A stretch of 64,000 nt of DNA from Niallia endozanthoxylica (GCF_008710145.1 NZ_VYKL01000015.1:744001-808000); one strand, 5' to 3'. Numbered from the stretch's first letter, positions 37,054-45,720 are shown. A program made the numbers and translations. Notes: generated by a model from the letters alone, not told the origin.

Positions 37054-37785
37054 TTATCCATTTAGTTCTTGCACCAGCGTCGGCTGCCATCCCGCACCTT
37101 CAACCCAGTCAATATAAACACGGTATTTTTGTTTTGTATCCTTTTGAAGTATTGTTCCTACTGATTTATTAGGGCCATTATTGCCAAGGAAAAGAATAGT
37201 CATATTGCTTTCATCAATTCCAGTTGCATACGTAATTGCTTGAACCATTTCATTCCAATTTTGTCCGCCGTATTCATTTGGATTTGGTTCAGCCTGTGAC
37301 GTCTCTACAGGCTCCCAGGCAGGATTTTCAATCGTTTTCGATACTCCGGGATCGCTTCCTCCTTCTGTAACGACCTCCTGATCTTCAATATCCTTTTTAT
37401 CTTTATCTTTATCTTTATCTTTATCTTTATCTTTATCTTTATCTTTATCTTTCTCATCCTCAGATGCTTTTTCATCCTGCTCTTCATCATTATCGGCATT
37501 TAATTTTTCTCGATCGTGTTCATTCTTTTTCACGTCATTCTCTTCTGCTGATTGAGTAGATGATTTAACTGCTTCTGAATCTGCGATGATGCTGCTGTCT
37601 GCTCCTGCAAGAGTTTTTTTCTCCCGGGCAGTTTCATCATTACCAAAGAAAATATTAACTGAAACAAATATAATTAATAATAAAACGATGACAATTAGGC
37701 TATTTAATATAATATTAGTTTTTCGTCTTTTCGATCGAATCAGCGAACGAGATTTTTCATTCATGGGCTGTTTGTCGTCTCTCAT
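37054..37785 (-). CDS. yrrS: YrrS family membrane protein (DUF1510) with a Lys-Asp repeat linker
   Basis: A 243-residue protein. The short basic cytoplasmic N terminus (RSLIRSKRRKTN) leads to one membrane helix (IILNSLIVIVLLLIIFVSVNIFF, near 26-48). A long acidic linker with about nine Lys-Asp dipeptides follows, then a C-terminal extracellular DUF1510 domain (NEYGGQNWNEMVQAITYATGIDESNM...KYRVYIDWVEGAGWQPTLVQELNG). It is next to pbpI and is believed to act with that penicillin-binding protein. GGAGAGGAG before the ATG at 37785 sets the start; the longer frame from 37878 lacks it. The DNA of the linker is a hexanucleotide microsatellite at 37401-37448. Confidence 0.85.
   Translation of the reverse strand: MRDDKQPMNEKSRSLIRSKRRKTNIILNSLIVIVLLLIIFVSVNIFFGNDETAREKKTLAGADSSIIADSEAVKSSTQSAEENDVKKNEHDREKLNADNDEEQDEKASEDEKDKDKDKDKDKDKDKDKDKKDIEDQEVVTEGGSDPGVSKTIENPAWEPVETSQAEPNPNEYGGQNWNEMVQAITYATGIDESNMTILFLGNNGPNKSVGTILQKDTKQKYRVYIDWVEGAGWQPTLVQELNG
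37401..37448. repeat. CTTTAT hexanucleotide microsatellite inside yrrS
   Basis: Eight perfect copies of CTTTAT in tandem, with degenerate copies on each side. On the coding strand each unit reads AAAGAT or the like, giving Lys-Asp. Slippage would change linker length in steps of two residues without breaking the frame. Confidence 0.95.
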
Positions 37786-37922
37786 TGTTTTATTCTCCTC
37801 TCCCAAAAAAACATTTCTCTTATCATTCCTAATAATAGTGACCAGCGCCAAAAGGTATTTATTTAAAAACAGATTCAACTATATCACAGGATTAGACTGA
37901 AAAAAAGGTCCAAAATTCACTC

Positions 37923-39686
37923 TTATTGGGTTTGATCGTACTCATAAATTGATTTTACCATATCTGAGTAAAGAAGGTTCACACCACCTTCATTTTCTAG
38001 CACATCAAGATTGACCACTACCAGTGCATATCTAGGATTTTGATAGGGAAAGTATCCAGCAAACCACTTGTTATGCAGCTGCACCCCTCCCATAAATTTT
38101 CCTGTTTCACCGGTACCAGATTTACCAGCTACTTCATAGGGTAAATTCTCAAACCATCTGCCTGTTCCTTCATCATGTGTCACCACATGGCGCAAAAGCC
38201 TTTGCAGCTTTGTTGCTGTATAGGATGAAATTTTTTCTCCAGCCTGATTCTTTTCTTTAAAAGTTAGTAAAGATGTCCCATTTTTATATTCGATAGCTGA
38301 TGCTGCTCTGACTAATTCTTTCTTTCCACCTCTGGCAATTGTCGCCATCATATTGGCTACAGCAAGCGGTGTTGCTCGAACTTCGTGCTGTCCAATCCCG
38401 GTTAGCCCCACAAAATTTCTATCTGTTCTTGCTTCATCCGATAAAAATACCCTTCCATTGTCTTCTTCAGGTAGTTGTTTAAAATTCTCATAATGATAAA
38501 TATCCCCTTCCCACCCTGACGGACCAACAAACGATAATTTTTTTGCAAACTCCTCTAGGATATTTGGATTCTTTGTCTGTAATTCTTTTGCTAACGTAGC
38601 AAATGTATTGTTGCAGCTCTTAGCAAAGCTATCCATCATGTTTAATTGACCATATTGATAATGTGAATCGATGTCACCATTGATTTTCCTGCTGCAATCA
38701 AACAGCCTTGCTGTATCATCTATTTGATTCTCAATAGCAGCAGCTGCTACAACTGTTTTAAACACAGAGCCTGTTATTTGCTGTTTTAACATTAAATTTT
38801 GCGTTCCGCTAGTTTTTTCATTAAACGGATCATTTTTATTAATTTTTGGACGGGACACCATGGAAAGAACCGTATTTGTTTCAATATCCAAAAGCACAAG
38901 ACCGCCTTTTTTAATTCCGTGTTTATCCACTAATTCTTCCGCTGTGTGCTGTAAGCTGGAATCAATCGTTGTTCTAATATTAATTGGATAAAAGGGATTA
39001 GCAGGTTCTACATATTTTACATTAATCCCAAATAGCGGTCCGCCGCTCGCATCCACGTGATAAACAAGCTTTGCTTCCCCTTCAGGTAATAAAAATTCGT
39101 CAAAGCTTTTTTCCAGGCCGGTTAAACCAATTGAGGTTTTTGGAGAGACCTTTTTATCAGGATAGCGTTTTTTCAATAATGTCTCATTTTCTCCTGTAAT
39201 ACCAATCACATGCTCAGCAGGATTGGTATCAATATCAAACTTCTTCTCAACTGCAAATACGCCAGGAATTTTCTGTTGATTAATTTCTTCCATTTGCTTT
39301 TTCGTTAATTGCAAAGGTTCTGGACCTCCGAACGCGAAAGGCACCTTTGCTTCTTCTACTTCGTTTATTAATTCTTTGGATGAAACACCGATAATTGAAG
39401 CAACCTTCTGAACATCCCAGTCTGTTTTTTTTAGGAAAGGAAAAAGAATGAGCACTGGAATATTTTGATGCGTCAAAGCCTTTCCGTTTTTATCTAGAAA
39501 GCCCCCTCTGCCACTATCTATTACAATAGCCTGTGACCTTTGAGACACACTTTCCTCTAACAAGTTGATGCCATGCTTGGAAAAATGCTCGGTCTCAAAA
39601 AGCTGTAGTTGCATTAATCTGCCTATTAATAAAGCAAAGCATACTAGACAGAAGCCAATCATAATGATTGCTCTTGTTCTCCACAT
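37923..39686 (-). CDS. pbpI: Penicillin-binding protein PbpI-type (PBP4b-like transpeptidase)
   Basis: A 587-residue class B penicillin-binding protein. One N-terminal membrane helix (AIIMIGFCLVCFALLIGRLM) is followed by a pedestal domain and a transpeptidase domain with SVFK (ITGSVFKTVV, near 275) as the serine motif, SCN (AKSCNNTFA) as the second and KSG in GKSGTGETG as the third. The order yrrS-pbpI matches B. subtilis, where it is expressed late, under sigma-F. The third motif has Ser in place of the usual Thr. The start at 39686 (MWRTRAII) follows GAGGTG; the frame start at 39725 lacks a site. Confidence 0.9.
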   Translation of the reverse strand: MWRTRAIIMIGFCLVCFALLIGRLMQLQLFETEHFSKHGINLLEESVSQRSQAIVIDSGRGGFLDKNGKALTHQNIPVLILFPFLKKTDWDVQKVASIIGVSSKELINEVEEAKVPFAFGGPEPLQLTKKQMEEINQQKIPGVFAVEKKFDIDTNPAEHVIGITGENETLLKKRYPDKKVSPKTSIGLTGLEKSFDEFLLPEGEAKLVYHVDASGGPLFGINVKYVEPANPFYPINIRTTIDSSLQHTAEELVDKHGIKKGGLVLLDIETNTVLSMVSRPKINKNDPFNEKTSGTQNLMLKQQITGSVFKTVVAAAAIENQIDDTARLFDCSRKINGDIDSHYQYGQLNMMDSFAKSCNNTFATLAKELQTKNPNILEEFAKKLSFVGPSGWEGDIYHYENFKQLPEEDNGRVFLSDEARTDRNFVGLTGIGQHEVRATPLAVANMMATIARGGKKELVRAASAIEYKNGTSLLTFKEKNQAGEKISSYTATKLQRLLRHVVTHDEGTGRWFENLPYEVAGKSGTGETGKFMGGVQLHNKWFAGYFPYQNPRYALVVVNLDVLENEGGVNLLYSDMVKSIYEYDQTQ

Positions 39687-39749
39687 AATAAACAACACCT
39701 CGTCAAAAGTGTTGACGAGGTGCATTCAATATAAACAATTTTATCAGAA

Positions 39750-40226
39750 TTATTTAATTGTAACAATTTTTACATTCATTTCTCCACCTGGAGTCTGAAC
39801 TGCTACTTGATCCCCAACTTTACGGCCAAGCAAGCTTTTCGCAATTGGAGAGTCATTTGAGATTTTCCCTTCAAATGGGTCAGCTTCTGCGCTTCCTACA
39901 ATTGTATAGGTTTCTTCATCTCCATCCGGAAGTTCAATAAATGTAACTGAGCTTCCTAATTGAACCGTATCACTGTTCAATTCGTCTTCTCCAATTATTT
40001 TGGCATTACGAATCATATTTTCAATTGTAGTAATACGTCCTTCAACAAACGCTTGTTCTTCTTTCGCTGAATCATATTCAGAGTTCTCAGATAAGTCACC
40101 GAAGCTGCGGGCAATTTTAATCCTTTCAACAACTTCTTTACGTTTAACCGTTTTCAAATGTTCTAACTCTTGCTCAAGCTTTTCTTTACCAGCTTGTGTC
40201 ATTGGAAATACTTTTTCTACTGCCAA
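39750..40226 (-). CDS. greA: Transcription elongation factor GreA
   Basis: A 158-residue factor that restarts backtracked RNA polymerase by triggering RNA cleavage. The N-terminal coiled coil ([42 protein letters not shown]) carries the acidic tip, and the C-terminal FKBP-like domain ends [11 protein letters not shown]. The start is TTG at 40226 behind AAGGAG. In B. subtilis udk precedes greA; here it does not, and 226 bases separate greA from the trhP-type gene upstream. Confidence 0.96.
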   Translation of the reverse strand: MAVEKVFPMTQAGKEKLEQELEHLKTVKRKEVVERIKIARSFGDLSENSEYDSAKEEQAFVEGRITTIENMIRNAKIIGEDELNSDTVQLGSSVTFIELPDGDEETYTIVGSAEADPFEGKISNDSPIAKSLLGRKVGDQVAVQTPGGEMNVKIVTIK

Positions 40227-40301
40227 AACCTTTCACTCCTTCTAGTGTTCACAACCCCCATTAGATTGTGTAAATACCTCTTATTTGATTAAAATATATA
40301 C

Positions 40302-40331
40302 ATGCGCGTCCTTAATAGAACGCGCATTTTT
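40302..40331. terminator. Intergenic hairpin between the trhP-type gene and greA
   Basis: ATGCGCGT pairs with ACGCGCAT over a 10-base loop and is followed on the plus strand by TTTTTG. Both neighbouring genes are on the minus strand, and that side is only weakly T-rich, so the direction is odd. Confidence 0.65.
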
Positions 40332-40452
40332 GTTTGATAATAAAAGGTAATAATTATTTATGCTATTGTTGCATAAAAATGATTATTATGCAATAATACT
40401 TGACCTTTTTAGATCAATTTCTTGAAAAAAGCTTCTTAATCCTATGATTTGT

Positions 40453-41721
40453 TTACAGCTCTTTACGCATCATATTATTTGGATAAACAGGCTTAGTGAC
40501 CTTAAATTGGACGATTTGCAGTGGATGTCGGGCAGCATCAAGCTCATTGCCATCTTCATCCCATATCTTCTCAACCACCTGAGTAAAATTCTCAATTTCA
40601 GGTCCAAAGAATTCTACCTCTTGACCTGGTTTAAAATGATTGCGCTGTTGTAATGTCACCATACTTGTTTCTGGGTTATAGTCTAAAACTAGTCCGGCAA
40701 AATCAAAGCTTGTCTTTTTGCTATGATTTCCAAACATCTGCTCTTTATACCCTGGAACTCCTTCAAAAAATGCAGGAGCCGTTTCCCGGTTTGCACATTT
40801 TTCCAATTCTTTAAGCCATTCCGGTTGAATGACAAAATGATCTGGATCTGCGCAGTAAGAATCAATCACTTTGCGATAAACACTCACCACTGTTGCAATA
40901 TAGTGAATAGATTTCATCCGTCCTTCAACTTTCAAGCTGTCAATGCCCAATTCAATCATAGTTGGAATCGATTGAATTAAATTTAAATCCTTTGGACTCA
41001 TAGCAAACGGTGCATCATCTTGACTAAATAAGGCAACCTCTTCATCATTATTCAGCTGATATAAATCATAGTCCCAACGGCATGATTGACAGCATCCGCC
41101 CCTATTGGAATCACGTGCTGTCATATGATTACTTAATGTACAGCGGCCTGAATAAGCAATACACATGGCGCCATGGACAAAGGTCTCAATTTCAATATCA
41201 ACCTTTTCTTTCATTTCACGAATTTCTTCAGCACTTGTTTCACGGGCAAGTACTACACGCTGAAGACCTTCTTCCTTCCAAAATTGGACTGCTTTCCAAT
41301 TTGATAAAGATTGCTGTGTACTTAAGTGTACTTCTATTTCTGGGGCTAATCGCTGACAGGTTTCAATAATTAATGGATCCGCAACAATAATTCCATGTAT
41401 TCCTGCTTCCTTTAAACCAAGTAAATAGTCTTCTAATCCATCAATATTTTCGTTATGGGCGATAATATTAGTTGTTACATATATCTTCGCACCGTATTTT
41501 TTCGCAAATTCTACGCCTTCCTTCATTTCTTCAAAGGTGAAGTTATCAGCGTTTGAGCGAAGACCATATTCCTGGCCCCCTATAAATACCGCATCCGCAC
41601 CATAATGCACAGCAATTTTTAATTTCTCAAGATTACCAGCAGGTGCTAATAGTTCCGGTTTTTTAACAATTACACGTTTACCGTTCACTATTTGTGAAAT
41701 AGGTTCTTTCGTAATAGACAT
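40453..41721 (-). CDS. trhP: tRNA wobble-uridine hydroxylation protein, U32 family (YrrO type, with Fe-S cysteines)
   Basis: A 422-residue U32 family protein. The core (LLAPAGNLEKLKIAVHYGADAVFIGGQEYGLR) is followed by the cysteine set VHGAMCIAYSGRCTLSNHM and GGCCQSCRWDY (near 175-207), which fits an Fe-S cluster, and a C-terminal beta domain (KPGQEVEFFGPEIENFTQV). In B. subtilis two such proteins make 5-hydroxyuridine at position 34 of tRNA with prephenate, before methylation. It is downstream of a shorter paralogue and trmR. ATG start. A palindromic repeat lies between it and the paralogue. Confidence 0.9.
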   Translation of the reverse strand: MSITKEPISQIVNGKRVIVKKPELLAPAGNLEKLKIAVHYGADAVFIGGQEYGLRSNADNFTFEEMKEGVEFAKKYGAKIYVTTNIIAHNENIDGLEDYLLGLKEAGIHGIIVADPLIIETCQRLAPEIEVHLSTQQSLSNWKAVQFWKEEGLQRVVLARETSAEEIREMKEKVDIEIETFVHGAMCIAYSGRCTLSNHMTARDSNRGGCCQSCRWDYDLYQLNNDEEVALFSQDDAPFAMSPKDLNLIQSIPTMIELGIDSLKVEGRMKSIHYIATVVSVYRKVIDSYCADPDHFVIQPEWLKELEKCANRETAPAFFEGVPGYKEQMFGNHSKKTSFDFAGLVLDYNPETSMVTLQQRNHFKPGQEVEFFGPEIENFTQVVEKIWDEDGNELDAARHPLQIVQFKVTKPVYPNNMMRKEL

Positions 41722-41765
41722 TATAATCCCCTTTCTAATTTTCTGCTGACAGATTCTTTTGATTA

Positions 41766-41902
41766 GCTCCGTTTTTCGCTGTCTAGCTCCGCCTCCTAGG
41801 GACTCGGGTCTTAAGCTGTCTCGTTCTGAAGGTTAAAAGAACAACCTTCAGAACGAGACAGCTTAAGCCGGTCGTCCCTGGGCAAGGCGGCTCCGCTTTT
41901 CG
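41766..41902. repeat. Long palindromic repeat, family B, copy 3
   Basis: A perfect 25-bp stem (41810-41834 with 41843-41867) around an 8-base loop is flanked by imperfect outer arms. The ends read GCTGTCTAGCTCCGCC and GGGCAAGGCGGCTCCGC, related to the ends at 20568-20690 and 10500-10621. It sits between two genes that should be co-transcribed, trhP1-type and trhP2-type. Confidence 0.9.
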
Positions 41903-41903
41903 A

Positions 41904-42842
41904 TTAATAGACTGTTTCTTTAAAGAAGAAACCTGTATCAAGCGGACGGTGTTCAGGTTGAATTTCTTCTATTTTCTCGAGTAATTCGGTCTTTATATCC
42001 TCGTATGCATCAGGATCCGCAAAACAAGTATCGATTGCCTGACGGTACAGCTTTGTTACTTCTATTACATATGCCGGGTCCTGAAGAATACCGTCGATTT
42101 TAAACGAATCTACTCCTGCTTCAATCATATCCTGCAATTCATCAATCACACACATATCATTTGGGCTCATAATATGGGTCCCGTTTTCATCTTCAAAGAT
42201 AGGATATTTATTTTCACGTTCTTTGTCATGCAAAAACATATTTTTTTCCTGTTTACGATTTTCAACTTCCATCGTTTTTCCTTGATACTCAAAATAGTGA
42301 CCAAGGAGTGATCGTTTTGATTGGAACATATTGATCATGCCATGAACCTGAACCTCAATTTCAATCTCGGCCTCTTCTTTCATTTCAAGAATCGCATCCA
42401 GATTAATTTCTGGGGCAAGAACGGCACGTTTTGCTCCTTTTCGACCCCAATAATTACATGTGTACCAATTCGTCCCTAACTTTTCTGTACTCCAGTGAAG
42501 CTTTAAATCAGGAGCAGCTTCTCTTGCCGCCATTAATACAGCTGGATCTCCAAAGATGACAGCGTCTGCCCCCGCCTTTTGTAAGAACTGAAGATAGCCG
42601 GCAAGTTCAGGTACTTTATCATTATGAAATAGAGCATTCATTGCCACATATACTTTTTTACCATTTTCATGAGCTATTCTAATCGTTTTTTCCACTTGCT
42701 CACGGGAAAATTCTCCTGCTAAACGCAGTCCATATCTTTGTTCACCAATAACAAATGCATCTGCGCCTGCCTCCATTAATGGAAGAATCTGATTAACATC
42801 TGCTGGTGTTACGAGTAATTCTGGTTTTTTCACGCTCTTCAC
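41904..42842 (-). CDS. U32 family paralogue (YrrN type) without the Fe-S cysteines
   Basis: A 312-residue protein related to the YrrO-type gene next to it (KKPELLVTPADVNQILPLMEAGADAFVIGEQRYGLR). Where the partner has its cysteines, this one reads VHGMINMFQSKRSLLGHYFEYQGK and has none. B. subtilis has this pair, and both are needed for one branch of 5-hydroxyuridine formation. It overlaps the trmR stop by four bases, so it is translated with it. Start ATG at 42842. Confidence 0.85.
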   Translation of the reverse strand: MKSVKKPELLVTPADVNQILPLMEAGADAFVIGEQRYGLRLAGEFSREQVEKTIRIAHENGKKVYVAMNALFHNDKVPELAGYLQFLQKAGADAVIFGDPAVLMAAREAAPDLKLHWSTEKLGTNWYTCNYWGRKGAKRAVLAPEINLDAILEMKEEAEIEIEVQVHGMINMFQSKRSLLGHYFEYQGKTMEVENRKQEKNMFLHDKERENKYPIFEDENGTHIMSPNDMCVIDELQDMIEAGVDSFKIDGILQDPAYVIEVTKLYRQAIDTCFADPDAYEDIKTELLEKIEEIQPEHRPLDTGFFFKETVY

Positions 42843-43477
42843 CTCTTCTTACTTATTGCTACACCGTCTCCAACGGGTAAAATTACTGTATGAAAATCAG
42901 TATGAGTCATCAGCCATTCATTAAACTGATGAATTTTTTTTACCAGATTAGCTGTCCGTTTGCTTTCAATCGTTTCTTCAGCAACTAATCCCTTAAACAG
43001 TACATTATCTGTAACAATGATACCCTGCTCTGTTAAATAGCCTGAATACAGCTCGAAAAACCGCTTGTACTGACCCTTTGCGGCATCAATAAAAATCACA
43101 TCATAGGGTGCAGATGAAGCAACATCTTCTTCAACCTCAAGAGCATCGCCAAGAATTATACGAATTTGCGCACTCTTACCTAACTGCTCAATATATTGTT
43201 GTGCTAACGCTGCACGCTCATTATCCCTTTCAATTGTAGTTATCTTTGCATTTGGAAGTGCATGAGCCATTCGTAACGCTGAATATCCAATAGCTGTACC
43301 AACTTCAAGAATTTTTTTCGGTTGGGCAATACGAAGCAATTGTATCATGGCCTCCATTCCAGCTAATTCCATGATAGGGATATGATTTTCAGCAGCGTAA
43401 GTCTCCATGTTTACGAAAAATTCCGGACGTTCCGGAATTAAATTTTCAATATAAGCATGTACCTTATCGTTTTTCAC
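42839..43477 (-). CDS. trmR: tRNA 5-hydroxyuridine methyltransferase TrmR (YrrM)
   Basis: A 212-residue class I O-methyltransferase, similar to catechol-type methyltransferases. The SAM motif is ILEVGTAIGYSALRMAHALP near 55-74 and the metal/substrate motif VIFIDAAKGQYKRFFELY near 128-145. In B. subtilis TrmR turns 5-hydroxyuridine into 5-methoxyuridine at the wobble position. The GTG start at 43477 has a GAGGTGG ribosome-binding site. It leads the trmR-trhP1-trhP2 group and has a structured leader upstream. Confidence 0.9.
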   Translation of the reverse strand: MKNDKVHAYIENLIPERPEFFVNMETYAAENHIPIMELAGMEAMIQLLRIAQPKKILEVGTAIGYSALRMAHALPNAKITTIERDNERAALAQQYIEQLGKSAQIRIILGDALEVEEDVASSAPYDVIFIDAAKGQYKRFFELYSGYLTEQGIIVTDNVLFKGLVAEETIESKRTANLVKKIHQFNEWLMTHTDFHTVILPVGDGVAISKKR

Positions 43478-43494
43478 CTTATAACCACCTCATT

Positions 43495-43620
43495 CTGTGA
43501 AACATGAAAAAAATAGCGTTTCACAGAAAGACGTTAATCGAGAAACTCGATTATAACGATTGCAGGAGTCTCCTGCATAACTGTGTTTACGCTACTCGAA
43601 AATGATTTAAGAACACTTGA
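43495..43620 (-). ncRNA. Structured, terminator-ended leader before trmR
   Basis: On the minus strand, TAGCGT-CACAG (43594-43581) pairs with CTGTG-ACGCTA (43526-43514), an 11-bp helix with a small AAA/AA internal loop, followed by seven U residues. Inside are a GCAGGAG hairpin (43562-43576) and an 11-bp AATCGAG hairpin (43532-43558). The second arm of the outer helix can pair instead with a perfect 9-bp partner at 43495-43503, just past the U run. I see none of the known riboswitch consensus motifs. It may be an attenuator or a repeat remnant. Confidence 0.55.
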
Positions 43621-43623
43621 ACC

Positions 43624-43653
43624 ATTTTAACATAAAAGAACGGGAAATGCCAA
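43624..43653 (-). promoter_or_regulatory. Candidate sigma-A promoter of the trmR leader
   Basis: TTGGCA (43653-43648), 18 bases, TAAAAT (43629-43624) with a TG one base before the -10. It overlaps the mltG terminator and would start transcription just before the structured leader. Confidence 0.5.
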
Positions 43654-43674
43654 TAATAGTTACTCCCCGTTCCT
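43634..43674 (-). terminator. Terminator after mltG
   Basis: GAACGGG and CCCGTTC pair around a long loop, followed by TTTT on the minus strand. It lies 25 bases past the mltG stop. Confidence 0.7.
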
Positions 43675-43698
43675 ATTCCTTACTAGTATTTTCTTCCC

Positions 43699-44826
43699 TT
43701 ATTGGATATGTTCTGCTTTCTTCTCATTATGCTCAGCAAGTGTTTTAGAGAATAAGACTTCACCCTCAGGCGTTGCCAGGAAATATAGAAAATCCGTTTC
43801 GGCCGGTTCTAACGCTGCCTCGATTGAGGATAAACCTGCATTAGCTATTGGGCCTGGAGTTAGTCCAGGATTCATATACGTATTATAAGGGTCCTCTATT
43901 TCTAAGTCCTTATAATACACCTTTTCCTTATGCTCCCCTTTGGCATACAGAACGGTCGGGTCCGTCTGCAGGGGCATTCCAGCATCAATCCGATTATAAA
44001 AAACACTTGAAATCTGATTTCTATCTACCTTTTCCGTGGCTTCTTCTTCAATTAAAGAAGCCATTGTTAATAACTGGTGAACCGTCATTTGCTTTTCTTC
44101 AATTTGAATACGATATTCATCGACTACTGACTTTGTCTTATTCAGCATGACTTTGGCAATGTCTTCAATTGAAGGATCTTCCTTGTAGAATGGATAAGTA
44201 GCCGGATATAAATATCCTTCAAGCGGATATTTAACTAGTGGATTCAAGACTTCATTCGTTAGTAATTCCGGATATTGAGATATGAGTGATTCAATAAATG
44301 TTTGATCATTTAATGCTGTCAATATCTCTTCTGGCTTATGGTTCGTACTTTTGGCAATAATCTCTGCGATTTCTGTCAACTTTTTCCCTTCAGGAATGGT
44401 TATCTTAAAAACAGCTTTCTGCATGACCTTTCCTGTTTTTAAGCTATTCACAATTTGTGGCAGAGTCATTGTTGGATTCATGACATATTCGCCAGCCATA
44501 AAGCCCGATTCGTTTTTAAACTTCACATAATATTTAAATACACGGGCATCTTTAATAATCCCATTATCCTCTAATATTTGTGAAATAGTTGAAACGCCTG
44601 AACCAATAGGAATTTCAATCTTTTTTTCTATTTTACTGTCAGGGTCTACAGGTTTTAAGGCAGAATTAATGTAAAGAAACCCTCCGCCGAATACAATAAT
44701 GGCAATTAATAATATAGAAACGGTTATAATAGCAACTACCTTACGTACTACCTTTGCTTCATTTTGACGTTCTTTTAATTCTTCCATTAGACCTGAATGT
44801 TCGTCCTTTTTCTCTTTTTTCCCCAT
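43699..44826 (-). CDS. mltG: Endolytic murein transglycosylase MltG (YceG-like)
   Basis: A 375-residue membrane protein. A basic N terminus is followed by one helix (VVAIITVSILLIAIIVFGGGFLYI, near 28-51), a LysM-like region and the YceG catalytic domain with LLTMASLIEEEATEKVDRNQISSVFYNRI, in which the glutamate of the EEEA segment is the catalytic residue, and LQTDPTVLYA. MltG cuts nascent glycan strands and sets their length. Start ATG follows GGAGGGG. Upstream lies the yrzB-ruvX-ireB group, separated by terminators. Confidence 0.94.
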   Translation of the reverse strand: MGKKEKKDEHSGLMEELKERQNEAKVVRKVVAIITVSILLIAIIVFGGGFLYINSALKPVDPDSKIEKKIEIPIGSGVSTISQILEDNGIIKDARVFKYYVKFKNESGFMAGEYVMNPTMTLPQIVNSLKTGKVMQKAVFKITIPEGKKLTEIAEIIAKSTNHKPEEILTALNDQTFIESLISQYPELLTNEVLNPLVKYPLEGYLYPATYPFYKEDPSIEDIAKVMLNKTKSVVDEYRIQIEEKQMTVHQLLTMASLIEEEATEKVDRNQISSVFYNRIDAGMPLQTDPTVLYAKGEHKEKVYYKDLEIEDPYNTYMNPGLTPGPIANAGLSSIEAALEPAETDFLYFLATPEGEVLFSKTLAEHNEKKAEHIQ

Positions 44827-44961
44827 TCATTCCCCTCCATTCATCAGGGTATTGCATATCCCGAATCATTATACTATATTTTTATATCTGCGTAAAAAAG
44901 AATAGAATTGGGAGCCTAATCCGTTTTAAGGAAGAGATAAGTGGCTCTTGAACTAAAAATT

Positions 44962-44998
44962 ATAAAAAAACAGACCGACAACAATAGTCGATCTGTTT
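44962..44998 (-). terminator. Strong terminator after yrzB
   Basis: AAACAGATCGAC with GTCGGTCTGTTT (minus strand, one mismatch) encloses a 7-base loop and is followed by seven U residues. It lies just past the yrzB stop, so mltG has its own promoter. Confidence 0.9.
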
Positions 44999-45002
44999 CT
45001 AT

Positions 45003-45290
45003 TTATTCTTCTTCGTCCTGTTCATCCATAAACGTATTGAGCATTTCTTCGATTAAATCCCATTCTTCATCTGTTTCAATTGGCATCAATTCGCCGTCTT
45101 CATTATTTTCACTCGGAGAGAAAGAAGAGGCATGAATTTCAATTTCCTCTTCATCATCGTCTGCACCAATTGGATAATAAAGAACATATGATTTGCCAAA
45201 TTCTTCAGAGTCGAATGTGAACAGCACTTCACATAATTGTTCGTTTCCTTCTTCATCAACTACAGTAATATTATTTTCACCGTGGTTCAT
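45003..45290 (-). CDS. yrzB: Acidic DUF1292 protein YrzB
   Basis: A 95-residue, very acidic protein of the DUF1292 family: [35 protein letters not shown] followed by an acidic tail ([23 protein letters not shown]). It has no membrane segment and no known function. It is always linked to ruvX and ireB in Bacilli, as here. The GTG at 45299 is part of GAGGTG, so the ATG at 45290 is used. Confidence 0.9.
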   Translation of the reverse strand: MNHGENNITVVDEEGNEQLCEVLFTFDSEEFGKSYVLYYPIGADDDEEEIEIHASSFSPSENNEDGELMPIETDEEWDLIEEMLNTFMDEQDEEE

Positions 45291-45303
45291 ATTTATCACC
45301 TCA

Positions 45304-45720
45304 TTAATTTTTACTATCTAAATATCCTTGAAGGATCATAGCAGCTGCCATTTTATCAATTACCTTTTTCCTCTTCTTGCGGCTGATATCTGCTTCTAAC
45401 AGCAGCTTCTCTGCTGCAACGGTTGTCAGCCTTTCATCCCAAAGAACGACTGGAATGCCAAATTGTTTATTCAGCTCATCGGCATAAAATTGACTCGCTT
45501 CACCTCGCGGGCCAATTGTTCCATTCATATTTTTAGGCAATCCAACTACAATCGTGCTAACCTCATATTCTTTTAATATCTTTTCCACTTCACTGAAGCC
45601 ATATTCTCCTTCAGCCTCATTAATTGCTATTGTTGTTAATCCTTGTGCAGTCCAGCCAAAAGCATCACTTAATGCAACGCCAACCGTTTTGGAACCAACA
45701 TCTAAGCCCATCATTCGCAT
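45304..45720 (-). CDS. ruvX: RuvX/YqgF family Holliday junction resolvase-like protein
   Basis: A 138-residue RNase H-fold protein (YrrK). The first motif is [17 protein letters not shown] with the key aspartate near residue 6, the second [17 protein letters not shown], and the third [15 protein letters not shown] with a DxR pair. In other bacteria YqgF processes the 5' end of pre-16S rRNA and may resolve junctions. It lies between ireB and yrzB, its regular partners, and a hairpin separates it from ireB. Confidence 0.93.
   Translation of the reverse strand: MRMMGLDVGSKTVGVALSDAFGWTAQGLTTIAINEAEGEYGFSEVEKILKEYEVSTIVVGLPKNMNGTIGPRGEASQFYADELNKQFGIPVVLWDERLTTVAAEKLLLEADISRKKRKKVIDKMAAAMILQGYLDSKN

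Noticed and set aside
37401..37448. Tandem CTTTAT array as a possible CRISPR-like or iteron repeat
   Set aside because: It has no spacers and is in frame within yrrS, encoding a Lys-Asp linker; it is a simple microsatellite.
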